Shown here: positions 7,349 through 14,911 of the stretch, piece by piece
Layout: every line of letters begins with the position of its first letter
How positions within the stretch are numbered: the first letter of the stretch is position 1
NCBI GenBank assembly: GCA_016720685.1
Contig: JADKKC010000040.1
Location: forward strand, 1 to 20,822
Direction of reading: 5' to 3'
Length of the DNA stretch: 20,822 nucleotides
Origin: Zoogloea sp.
Lineage (GTDB): Bacteria; Pseudomonadota; Gammaproteobacteria; Burkholderiales; Rhodocyclaceae
The notes under the pieces: generated by a model
Told to the model about the DNA's origin: nothing
What the model saw: only the letters and a program-made list of their open reading frames with translations
Database searches by the model: none
Made by a program: the position numbers and the translations under genes

Positions 7349-7412
7349 GCCAGCCTCGCCTCCAGGGGGTCAGTCGGTCTGAAAAGAATAGCACCGCGGC
7401 CGGGGCCACGCT

Positions 7413-8096
7413 TCAGCGCGGCACCCATCCGCCACACATCGGAAAGACCTGCCCGACGAAGCAGTCGGCCGCCTTGCCGGCGAGATAGGCCGCAAACTCG
7501 GCATCCTCTTCGGCACCGACGAGCCGGCCGAGGGGCACCTCGCGCTGCAAACGCTCCTGGAAGCGCGGATTGGCCTGGACCTCGGGCGGAAAATAGGTGG
7601 GGTTATCGACGAAGTTCTGCGCGATCAGGTTGATCTGCACGTTGTGGGGCGCCATTTCGACCCCCAGCGCCTGCACGTAGGCCAGCTGGGCACCGCGGGC
7701 GGCGCTGTAGCTGGAAGCGCGCTTCATGCCGCGCAGGGCCGACGCGCTGCCCATCACCACGATCTTGCCGGCCCGCCGCGCGATCATCGACGGCAGCACC
7801 GCCCGGCACAGGCGGGGCAGCGGGTCCACCAGCGTGGCAAACACCTCGCGCCATTCGTCCTCGGTCACCTCCAGCGCCGGCGTGGCGGGCGCCGGAATGG
7901 CCAGGTTGGCAATCAGCACGTCGATGTCACCGGCCGCCGCCACGACAGCTGCCGGCGCGTCGGGGCCGACGAGCGACGCGGTGCTGGCGATCACCGTGGC
8001 ACCGTGGGCGGCAAAGACGCCGCACAGCGCGGGCCCCATGAAGGCATCGGCCTGGGTGATGAGGACACGCTTGTTGGCGAGCAGGGAATCAGCCAT
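7413..8096 (-). CDS. SDR-fold protein with halohydrin dehalogenase signature
   Basis: 227 residues from ATG 8096, chosen for GGAGG about 6 nt upstream. The fold is short-chain dehydrogenase/reductase, but two changes exclude a normal NAD(P)H enzyme. The glycine-rich cofactor loop is replaced by T14-x4-F19-x-G21 (TQADAFMG), and the catalytic Lys is Arg: Ser117-x12-Tyr130-x3-Arg134. Both are the published signature motifs of halohydrin dehalogenases (as in HheC Ser132/Tyr145/Arg149), which form epoxides from vicinal haloalcohols without a nucleotide cofactor. The C-terminal part (NPTYFPPEVQANP, then VGQVFPMCGGW) also resembles HheC (SPYFYP..., TGQVFWLAGGF). Whether it dehalogenates, or uses epoxides with other nucleophiles, is unknown. 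It lies alone between the nap and nor operons. Confidence 0.75.
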   Translation of the reverse strand: MADSLLANKRVLITQADAFMGPALCGVFAAHGATVIASTASLVGPDAPAAVVAAAGDIDVLIANLAIPAPATPALEVTEDEWREVFATLVDPLPRLCRAVLPSMIARRAGKIVVMGSASALRGMKRASSYSAARGAQLAYVQALGVEMAPHNVQINLIAQNFVDNPTYFPPEVQANPRFQERLQREVPLGRLVGAEEDAEFAAYLAGKAADCFVGQVFPMCGGWVPR

Positions 8097-8184
8097 GAAA
8101 ACCTCCGGCAAGTGGTGAAAGTCGGCGCATCCGGCAGAACGCACCCGCAAGCTTCATCGTAGCGCTCCCCGGCCGGCTCCGGAG

Positions 8185-8212
8185 AAAAGCAAACGGGCCG
8201 CAATCGCGGCCC
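8185..8212 (-). terminator. Intrinsic terminator of the nap operon
   Basis: Reading the minus strand after napC, the stem GGGCCGC-GATT-GCGGCCC (8195-8212) is followed by GTTTGCTTTT (8185-8194), a standard intrinsic terminator. A second short hairpin (CCGGGC/GCCCGG, about 8227-8244) lies between it and the napC stop. It separates nap from the dehalogenase-like gene. Confidence 0.75.
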
Positions 8213-8273
8213 GCCTACTCCCCATACCGGGCCTTTCAGCCCGGCGTTCTGCTCCCCCCTCCTCCTTGCTCGG

Positions 8274-8930
8274 TCAGCCCTTGGGTGCTTTTTCAGCTTC
8301 CGGCCTGGCCTGTTCGGGCGCCACCGGCGGGTGGAACTCTTCAGGCGTGGCGCCATCCTTCGGCGCGCCGATGGCCTGTTCGACTTCCGGCAACTGGTGA
8401 GCGATGCCCTTGTGGCAATCGATGCAGGTCTTGCCTTCGTTGAGGCCGGTCTGGTGCATCTTCGAGGAACGACGACCCTGTTCTGAGTAGTCGAAACCAT
8501 CGTAGTTGTGGCAGTTGCGGCACTCGCGGGAGTCGGTCTTCTTCATCCGGTCCCATTCGTGCTTGGCCAGCTCGAGCCGCTTGGCGTTGAACTTCTCGGG
8601 CGTGTCGATGGTGCCGAGAACCTTGTGCAGCACTTCGTTGGAAGCCTGGATCTTCCTGATCATCTTGGGGCCCCACGCCTTGGGCACGTGGCAATCCGGG
8701 CAGGTGGCGCGCACGCCGGAGCGGTTCGAGGCGTGGATGGTGTTGCGATACTCCTGGTAGACGTTGTCCTTCATCTCGTGGCACGAGATGCAGAACTCTT
8801 CCCGGTTGGTCCATTCCATGGCCGTGTTGAAAGCGCCCCAGAACAGGATGCCGGCGATGAACAGCATCGCGGCAAAACCCCAGCCCAGAGTCCGGATTCG
8901 GCCGATCAGGCCCTTCTTGTTGGTATCCAT
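8274..8930 (-). CDS. napC: Cytochrome c-type protein NapC (tetraheme quinol dehydrogenase)
   Basis: Membrane-anchored tetraheme cytochrome of the NapC/NirT family that oxidises quinol and passes electrons to NapB/NapA. 218 residues: one N-terminal membrane helix (about 14-36) and four CxxCH sites at 47-51 (CISCH, followed by EM, the CxxCHxM pattern of the family), 77-81, 137-141 and 169-173. The Pro/Glu/Lys-rich tail after about 185 is longer than in enterobacterial NapC. AAGGGAG lies about 10 nt before the ATG. Last gene of the nap operon, 25 nt after napB and followed by a terminator. Confidence 0.95.
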   Translation of the reverse strand: MDTNKKGLIGRIRTLGWGFAAMLFIAGILFWGAFNTAMEWTNREEFCISCHEMKDNVYQEYRNTIHASNRSGVRATCPDCHVPKAWGPKMIRKIQASNEVLHKVLGTIDTPEKFNAKRLELAKHEWDRMKKTDSRECRNCHNYDGFDYSEQGRRSSKMHQTGLNEGKTCIDCHKGIAHQLPEVEQAIGAPKDGATPEEFHPPVAPEQARPEAEKAPKG

Positions 8931-8955
8931 TTGTCCGTACTCCCTTGTCTATGCT

Positions 8956-9435
8956 TCAGCGCATGCCGGTGCCGGGCTTGAAGGTGTTGCCCACCAGCGG
9001 CTTGGCGTCGCTCTGGGGGACGTGGCACTGGTTGCAAAAATAGCGCCGCGGCGACACGCTGGACAGCTCTTCGCCGTCACGGGTCTTGAAGTGGGTGACC
9101 GAGATCTTGGTTGCGCCGGTTTCCTTGGCGCGCGCCCAGGCGTGGCAATCCAGGCACTTGTTGAAGTTCTTGGTCACGGTGTAGCCCTTGATCGAGTGCG
9201 GGATCAGCGGCGGCTGCTGGACGAAATCGCGCGGCAGCGGCGGCTGGTCACGGCCGTAGCGGGTGCCGTCGCCCTCGGGGTCGCTGGCGTTGATCTCGGC
9301 ACCACGCAGGCTCATCAGCTTGATCGGCGGCTCGGAGGCAGCCACGGCGGCAACGGGAGCGAGAAAAGTCTGGGCCAGGCACAGCGCCAGTGCAGCAGCC
9401 CGCAAGCGGGCGGAATTGAAGGTCGGCTTGTTCAT
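8956..9435 (-). CDS. napB: Periplasmic nitrate reductase small subunit NapB (diheme cytochrome c)
   Basis: Diheme electron-transfer subunit that feeds NapA in the periplasm. 159 residues from ATG 9435, with signal peptide (about 1-33, LAPVAAVAA then SEPP) and heme sites CLDCH (94-98) and CNQCH (134-138); IPHSI (His80) and THF (His115) fit the axial histidines of the family. ATG 9435 is preferred over the adjoining GTG at 9438 because AGGAG is 6-7 nt upstream. The ATG overlaps the true stop of napH as TGATG, so translation of napH and napB is probably coupled. Confidence 0.95.
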   Translation of the reverse strand: MNKPTFNSARLRAAALALCLAQTFLAPVAAVAASEPPIKLMSLRGAEINASDPEGDGTRYGRDQPPLPRDFVQQPPLIPHSIKGYTVTKNFNKCLDCHAWARAKETGATKISVTHFKTRDGEELSSVSPRRYFCNQCHVPQSDAKPLVGNTFKPGTGMR

Positions 9436-10306
9436 CACTCGCTCCTTTGGTCGAACCTATGGGTCATTTTGAAAACCTGTTTGTCACACACATCAATGCA
9501 GCGACCGCAGGTGGTGCAGTCTGAAGCCAGAATCAGGGGCTCTCCTGCCCGACCTTCTTGAGGGCCGGGCGGATCACCTGGGGTTCGGGGCACACGGTAA
9601 AACAATCCATGCAGTCATCGCAGGCCTTGCGGTTGGGCGCCGCCACGCGGACCAGCGCCGTCTTGCCGAGCAGGCCGTAAAACGCGCCCACCGGGCACAG
9701 GTGGCCACACCAGCCCCGGCTTGCCACCAGCAGGTCGTATAAAAAAATGCCGCCGATCACCAACACCGCCCCGCCCATCCCGAAGATCAGCGCGCGGTGA
9801 AACAGCGACACCGGATTGACCCATTCCCAGGCCAGCGTGCCGGTCAGGGCCGACGCCACCAAAGTGCCGCCGAGCAGCCAGTAACGGGTGTCGGCGTCGG
9901 GCACGCGGCCGGTCTTGATGCCGAGGCGGCGACGCGACCACGCGGCGGCGTCGGTGACGACATTCACCGGGCACACCCAGCTGCAAAAGATTCGCCCGCC
10001 GAACAAAAGATAGAACACCAGCACGATGGCTGCGCCGGTGAGCGCCGCCGCATACGGCACATGGCCGGTGGCGAGGGTTTGCAGCAGCAACAGCGGGTCG
10101 GTCAGCGGCAAAACGCCCAGCGTGAGCGACGAGGACAGGTTGCCCTTGGCAATCCAGAGCCCGAACCACGGCCCGGACAGGAAGGCCAGCAGGATCAGCA
10201 GCTGGCTGCTGCGGCGCAGGATCAGCCAGCGCTGGCGCTGCCAGAGGCTTCGGGCTGGCGCACAGGCTTCGGCGGCGGGTTTGATCGGGATGGGAATGGC
10301 CGCCAT
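9435..10306 (-). CDS. napH: Quinol dehydrogenase membrane component NapH (frameshift near 9536)
   Basis: Polytopic iron-sulfur protein that, with NapG, passes electrons from quinol to the periplasmic Nap enzyme. As read, the frame stops at 9533 after 257 residues: four membrane helices, two CxxxCP motifs (C108-C112, C200-C204) and one [4Fe-4S] ferredoxin motif (C229-C232-C235-C239). The other frame continues at once with LILASDCTTCGRCIDVCDK, the second [4Fe-4S] motif normal for NapH, and stops at 9437-9435 exactly on the napB start (TGATG). One missing C in a C-run (AGCCCCTG, minus strand) explains this; the corrected protein is 290 residues, close to the E. coli length. Consensus error is more likely than mutation. 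napH starts 3 nt after napG. Confidence 0.9.
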
Positions 10307-10309
10307 GTT

Positions 10310-11215
10310 TCAGGGCTTCCAGCGGGAGTTGATGCCCGGCGGGGTCTTGGGCGCGGCAGGCGCTGACGGGGCCTGCACGGCCGGGGCCGGCGCGCTCGGT
10401 GCAAGCACCGTTTCGGTGGCGCTGCGGCCGGCGGTCGGGCCTTCGAAGCCGCGCACCGGCAATTCCACCTGCTCGCCGATCAGCGAGCCGCCGTGGCGGG
10501 CTTTTTCTTCCCAGCCTTTGCGGTAGTGGGCGGGCAACGCGCCCTGGGCCAGCGCGCGCGGAAAAACCTTGATCGCCGCCTCGGGCAGCACGCAGGATTT
10601 CTCGCACTTGCCGCAGCCGGTGCAATGATCCGAATGCACCGTGGGCAGCAGCATGGCGTGACGGTCGGAGCGCGGGTTGTGCTGGGTTTCGAGGGTGATC
10701 GCCTTGTCGATCACCGGGCATACGCGATAGCACACGTCACAGCGCAGGCCGAGAAAATTGAGGCAGCTCTCGTGGTCGACGAGGGCCGCAAGGCCCATCT
10801 GGGCCTGGTTGATGTCGGTGAGCTCCCGGTCGAGGGCGCCGGTGGGGCAGGCCTTCACGCAGGGAATGTCCTCGCACATTTCGCAGGCGATTTTCCGGGC
10901 GGTGAAGTAAGGCGTGCCTGTTGCAACCGTGTCGCCCAGGTCGGACAGCTTGAGAATGTCGTAGGGGCAATCGCGCACGCACAGGCCACAGCGCACGCAG
11001 GCCGCCAGGAAGTCGGCTTCCGGCAAGGCGCCGGGCGGGCGCAAAGCCTGGGCCGGCAGCGCCGACGTGCTCTTTGAATACAGCCCGGCCCCCAGCGCCA
11101 GCAGGCAGCCGCCACCGGCAGCGGCAGCGACGCTGTTGATGAACTTGCGCCGCGCCGCCGAAGCCGGTGAAACGGCTTCGGTGACTTTGCGGGCGGTTTT
11201 CTTGCCGGTGTCCAT
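10310..11215 (-). CDS. napG: Ferredoxin-type protein NapG
   Basis: Periplasmic iron-sulfur partner of NapH in quinol oxidation for nitrate reduction (MauM/NapG family). 301 residues: a Tat-like signal (ARRKFINSVAAAAGGG, 21-36) and four cysteine sets for [4Fe-4S] clusters at 73-83, 111-123, 151-166 and 198-208. The C-terminal 60 residues are Ala/Pro-rich and longer than in enterobacterial NapG. No clear Shine-Dalgarno precedes the ATG at 11215, unusual for this operon. It follows napA by 134 nt, a gap occupied by REPIN-like element 2, so its expression may be tuned separately from napA. Confidence 0.93.
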   Translation of the reverse strand: MDTGKKTARKVTEAVSPASAARRKFINSVAAAAGGGCLLALGAGLYSKSTSALPAQALRPPGALPEADFLAACVRCGLCVRDCPYDILKLSDLGDTVATGTPYFTARKIACEMCEDIPCVKACPTGALDRELTDINQAQMGLAALVDHESCLNFLGLRCDVCYRVCPVIDKAITLETQHNPRSDRHAMLLPTVHSDHCTGCGKCEKSCVLPEAAIKVFPRALAQGALPAHYRKGWEEKARHGGSLIGEQVELPVRGFEGPTAGRSATETVLAPSAPAPAVQAPSAPAAPKTPPGINSRWKP

Positions 11216-11256
11216 GATCAGTCGGATAGCTGGATGCTTGGTGGGTGTGGGGGCTA

Positions 11257-11323
11257 TGTAGGGGCGGCTTCAGCCGCCCGAGCTTGATCAACGGAAAGGC
11301 GGGCGGCTGAAGCCGCCCCTACA
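11257..11323. repeat. REPIN-like element 2: perfect 24-bp inverted repeat in the nap operon
   Basis: Exact 24-nt inverted arms (11257-11280 and 11300-11323) flank a 19-nt loop. Each arm contains its own palindrome (GGCGGCT-TC-AGCCGCC), and the outer ends read TGTAG...CTACA, so the layout (GTAG head plus hairpin, doubled in inverse orientation) is the same as in the element at 7006-7090, though the stem sequence differs. It lies between napA (stop 11350) and napG (start 11215) and will be transcribed with the operon, where it could form a strong mRNA hairpin. Confidence 0.83.
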
Positions 11324-11349
11324 CGTTCCCTACACGTCCCCCGCAGTCG

Positions 11350-13907
11350 TCAGGCGCGCACCACCTTGACGGCGCACTTCTTGTAGTCGGTTTCCTTGGA
11401 GATCGGGCAGGTGGCGTCAAGGGTGAGCTTGTTCACCAGCTTCGATTCGTCAAAGAAGGGCACGAAGATCAGCCCGACCGGCGGCTTGTTGCGGCCCTTG
11501 GTCTCGAGGCGGGCGGTCATCTCGCCGCGACGGGACAGAACCTTGACCACCATGCCGCGCTGCAGGCCGCGCTTCTTGGCGTCGTCCGGGTGCATAAACA
11601 CCTGGGCTTCGGGAACAGCCTTGTGCAGCTCGGGCACCCGGCGGGTCATGGTGCCGGTGTGCCAGTGCTCCAGCACGCGGCCGGTGCACAGCCACATGTC
11701 GAACTCGGCGTCAGGCTTCTCGGGGGGATCCTGGTAGGGCAGCGCGAAGATGACCGCCTTGCCGTCCTTGTGGCCGTAGAACTTCACGCCCTCGCCGGTC
11801 TTGACGTAGGGGTCGTAGCCTTCACGGAAGCGCCACAGGGTTTCCTTGCCGTCGACCACCGGCCAGCGCAGGCCGCGGGCCTTGTGATAGACGTCGAAGG
11901 GGGCCAGATCGTGACCGTGGCCGCGACCGAACTGGGCGTATTCCTCGAACAGGCCCTTCTGCACGTAAAAGCCGAAAGCCTCGGCTTCGTCGTTGGTGTA
12001 GCCCTTGATGGCGTGATCGTTCACCTTGGCCAGCTCGCTCTTCGGGAACTTGTTGACCACCTTGTTGGCGTAGAGCACGTCGTACAGGGTCTTGCCCTTG
12101 TACTCGGGCTTCTTGGCGATCAGCTCGGCCGGCCACACTTCTTCAACCTTGAAGCGCTTGGAAAATTCCATGTACTGCCACAGGTCGGACTTGGCCTCGC
12201 CCGGTGCCTTGACCTGCTGGCGCCATACCTGGGTGCGACGCTCGGCGTTGCCGAAGGCGCCTTCCTTCTCGGTCCACATGGCCGAGGGCAGGATCAGGTC
12301 GGCCGCCATCGCCGACACGGTCGGATAGACGTCGGACACCACGATGAAAGCCGCCGGGTTGCGCCAGCCCGGATAGATTTCCTGGTTGATGTTCGGGCCG
12401 GCCTGCATGTTGTTGGTGGTGCTGGTCCAGTAGCACTTGAGCTTGCCGTCCTTGAGGGCACGGCTCTGGGCCACGGCGTGGAGGCCGATCTTGTCGGGAA
12501 TGGTGCCTTCCGGCAGTTGCCAGATCTCCTCGGCGTGCTTGCGGTGCTCCGGGTTGGTCACCAGCATGTCGGCCGGCAGGCGATGAGAGAAGGTGCCCAC
12601 TTCACGGGCCGTGCCGCAGGCAGAAGGCTGGCCAGTAAGCGAGAACGGGCCGGAACCCGGCGTGGCGATCTTGCCCACCAGCAGGTGGACGTTGTAGATC
12701 ATGTTGTTCACCCAGGTGCCGCGGGTGTGCTGGTTGAAGCCCATGGTCCAGAAGCTGACGACCTTCTTCTTCGGGTCGGCATACATTTCGGCGAGCTTCT
12801 TGAGGCGGTCCTGCGGCACGCCGGAGAGCTTGGACACCTTCTCGACGGTGTATTCGGAGACGAACTTCTTGAACTCTTCGAAGGTGCTCGGGCGGGCGTC
12901 GCTCGGGTTGTTCTTGGGCTTGCCGTCGGCGCCGGGGTAGCCGTTGAACTTGGCGTCCTTTTCAAGGGCGTGGGCGGGGCGCAGGCCGAAGCCGATGTCG
13001 GTTTCACCCATCTTGAAGTTCACGTTTTTCTTCACGAACTCCTGGTTAACCTTGCCCGTCTGGATGATGTAGTTGCAGATGTAGTTCAGGATCGCCAGGT
13101 CGGTTTGCGGCGTGAAGATCATGCCGTTGTCGGCCAGCTCGAAGCTGCGGTGCTCGAAGGTGGACAGCACGTGCACCTGGGTGTCGGTCTTGGTCAGGCG
13201 GCGGTCGGTGATGCGGGTCCACAGGATGGGGTGCATCTCGGCCATGTTCGAGCCCCACAGCACGAAGGCGTCGGCCTGCTCGATGTCGTCGTAGCAGCCC
13301 ATCGGCTCGTCGATGCCGAAGGTGCGCATGAAGCCGGTTACCGCCGAGGCCATGCAGTGGCGGGCGTTGGGGTCGAGGTTGTTGGAGCGGAAGCCGGCCT
13401 TCATCAGCTTGGAGGCGGCGTAGCCTTCAAAGATGGTCCATTGGCCGGAGCCGAACATGGCGACCGAGCCCGGGCCTTCGGCCTTCATGGCGGTCTTCCA
13501 CTTTTCGGCCATGATGTCGAAGGCCGCATTCCAGCTGATCGGGGTGAACTCACCGTCCTTGCTGTACTTGCCGTCCTTCATGCGCAGCAGCGGCCGGGTC
13601 AGGCGATCCTCGCCGTACATGATCTTCGACAGGAAGTAGCCCTTGATGCAGTTGAGACCCCGGTTCACCTGGGAATCCGGATCGCCCTGGGTGGCCACCA
13701 CGCGGCCGTCCTGCACGCCCACCAGCACCGAACAGCCGGTGCCGCAGAAACGGCAGGGTGCCTTGTCCCAGCGCACGGCGGCGGAGTTTTCGGCCGCCTC
13801 GGGGGCGCCCTCCTTGGAGCAGCCAGCACCGGCAGGGAAATGCCGGCCGTGGCTGCGGCGGTGGCGATCGCCTGGGTCTTGATGAATTCGCGTCGGTTGA
13901 TGGTCAT
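11350..13907 (-). CDS. napA: Periplasmic nitrate reductase catalytic subunit NapA (frameshift near 13822)
   Basis: Molybdenum bis-MGD enzyme that reduces nitrate to nitrite in the periplasm. The Tat signal (NRREFIKTQAIATAAA, residues 3-18) is encoded from ATG 13907, which overlaps the napD stop (ATGA). The enzyme body, from CSKEGAPEAAENSAAVRWDK on, is one frame away; one missing base near 13822 joins them, giving about 852 residues. Visible: the [4Fe-4S] set C52-x2-C55-x3-C59-x27-C87 (CRFCGTGC ... GLNCIKG) and the Mo-ligand cysteine in NARHCMASA (about 185). The apparent start at 13776 is a GTG inside the mature protein with no export signal and should not be used. The short Cys-containing linker after the signal differs from enterobacterial NapA. 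Confidence 0.93.
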
Positions 13908-14218
13908 GATTGAGCCTCCTCGCAGGGGGATTTCAGGGCTTGCGATTGATTCGAGAACGGGGCGTCACTGGTCGGGACGTCATCGAGCATGGCGTCGCAG
14001 TGTTCGTAGGCCAGGGTCGCGGCGAGCACTTGCGGCACGCGATGCAGGGCGATGAGGGTGTCGGACATGGCCGCGCCTTCGGCATCCTCGACGGTCACGA
14101 CGAGCTTGCCGTCGTCCGACATGCCGTGACATTCGACGCCGGGATAGGCGGTAAGGGCGGCTTCTGCTGCAGCGCGGGTTTCCGGGTGGATGCGCAGCAC
14201 GAGACTGACGATGTTCAT
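13904..14218 (-). CDS. napD: NapD, chaperone for the NapA Tat signal peptide
   Basis: Cytoplasmic chaperone that binds the twin-arginine signal of NapA until the cofactor is inserted. 104 residues starting MNIVSLVLRIHPE, with the ferredoxin-like alternation of strands and helices and YPGVECHGMSDDGKLVVTVE, typical of NapD; the C-terminal 20 residues extend past the usual length. Both ends overlap their neighbours by 4 nt (ATGA with the napF stop at 14215-14218 and with the napA start at 13904-13907), which fixes start and stop. Confidence 0.92.
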   Translation of the reverse strand: MNIVSLVLRIHPETRAAAEAALTAYPGVECHGMSDDGKLVVTVEDAEGAAMSDTLIALHRVPQVLAATLAYEHCDAMLDDVPTSDAPFSNQSQALKSPCEEAQS

Positions 14219-14715
14219 GGGAGCTCCGGGACGGGATTGAGAACCGTGCGCGTTACCGCCACCACGGGACAGGGGGCAATGCAGGCACCGCAGCCGTTGC
14301 AGGCGGCGTTGTCGACTTCGGGCAGCGGCGCGCCGCCGATGCGCGGACGAAACCGGATCGCGCTCACGTCGCACATTTCGCCGCACACGCGGCAATCGAC
14401 GTTTTGCGCCGCCAGGCAGCCTTCGCTGATGGCAATGCCGAAGGACCAGGGCCGTGCGGCGGTGTCGCGACCGATGGCGCCCGTGGCGCAGGCGCGCGAA
14501 CAATCGCCGCAAAAGGTGCACGCGGCCGCGGTGAAATCGGCTTCTGGATAGCCGCCCGCTCCGCGCATCAGCAGGCCGGTCGGGCAGGCCTTGACGCAGT
14601 CGTCGCAGCGGGTGCAGGCCGTGAGAAAAGAGGCTTCGAGAGTGCTCCACGGCGGTCGAAACGGCGCCGGGCCGGGCATGCGGGCACCCAGGAAACGACG
14701 GCGGGAAACATCCAT
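14215..14715 (-). CDS. napF: Ferredoxin-type protein NapF
   Basis: Iron-sulfur protein thought to help load or reactivate the [4Fe-4S] cluster of NapA in the cytoplasm. 166 residues from ATG 14715, chosen because the protein then begins MDVSRRRFLGARMPG, matching E. coli NapF (SRRGILTGRW, then RPPWS); an in-frame extension to 14913 adds unrelated residues across the promoter region. Cysteine sets at 34-44, 66-76 and 139-149 give three [4Fe-4S] clusters, with extra cysteines at 100, 108, 111 and 115. The ribosome binding site is weak. First gene of the operon; order napFDAGHBC is the same as in E. coli. Confidence 0.92.
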   Translation of the reverse strand: MDVSRRRFLGARMPGPAPFRPPWSTLEASFLTACTRCDDCVKACPTGLLMRGAGGYPEADFTAAACTFCGDCSRACATGAIGRDTAARPWSFGIAISEGCLAAQNVDCRVCGEMCDVSAIRFRPRIGGAPLPEVDNAACNGCGACIAPCPVVAVTRTVLNPVPELP

Positions 14716-14739
14716 TTTCGGTTCGTGGTTATTGCAAAA

Positions 14740-14788
14740 CGGAATGATGCTATACCCCACGATAGAAAGAAACCTTGATCTGCGCGAA
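14740..14788 (-). promoter_or_regulatory. Putative nap promoter with FNR-like half-site
   Basis: In the 196-nt divergent spacer between napF and the diguanylate cyclase gene, TTGAT at 14775-14779 is a good FNR half-site, with a poor second half (GCGAA). On the minus strand TATAGC (14749-14754) would serve as -10 with a start near 14741, putting the half-site centre near -40, the expected class II distance. This is pattern matching only. AT-rich boxes on the plus strand (TATAAA 14841, TATAAC 14857, TATTAT 14871) may serve the other gene, but I cannot choose among them. Confidence 0.35.
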
Positions 14789-14911
14789 GGAAATCGATGC
14801 TGCAACGCCGCATCGTCAGTTACGACATCGAGCACCCCGATATAAAGCCGCCGATCTATAACCTTAGTCTTATTATGGGAATAGGGAGAGCTGGCTGAAG
14901 GGCAGTGCCTC

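Noticed and set aside
11590..14055. Very long open frame (821 codons) on the plus strand across napA and napD
   Set aside because: It is antisense to genes with complete cofactor motifs; composition is His/Gly/Val-rich as expected from the complement of high-GC codons, and no family features are seen.
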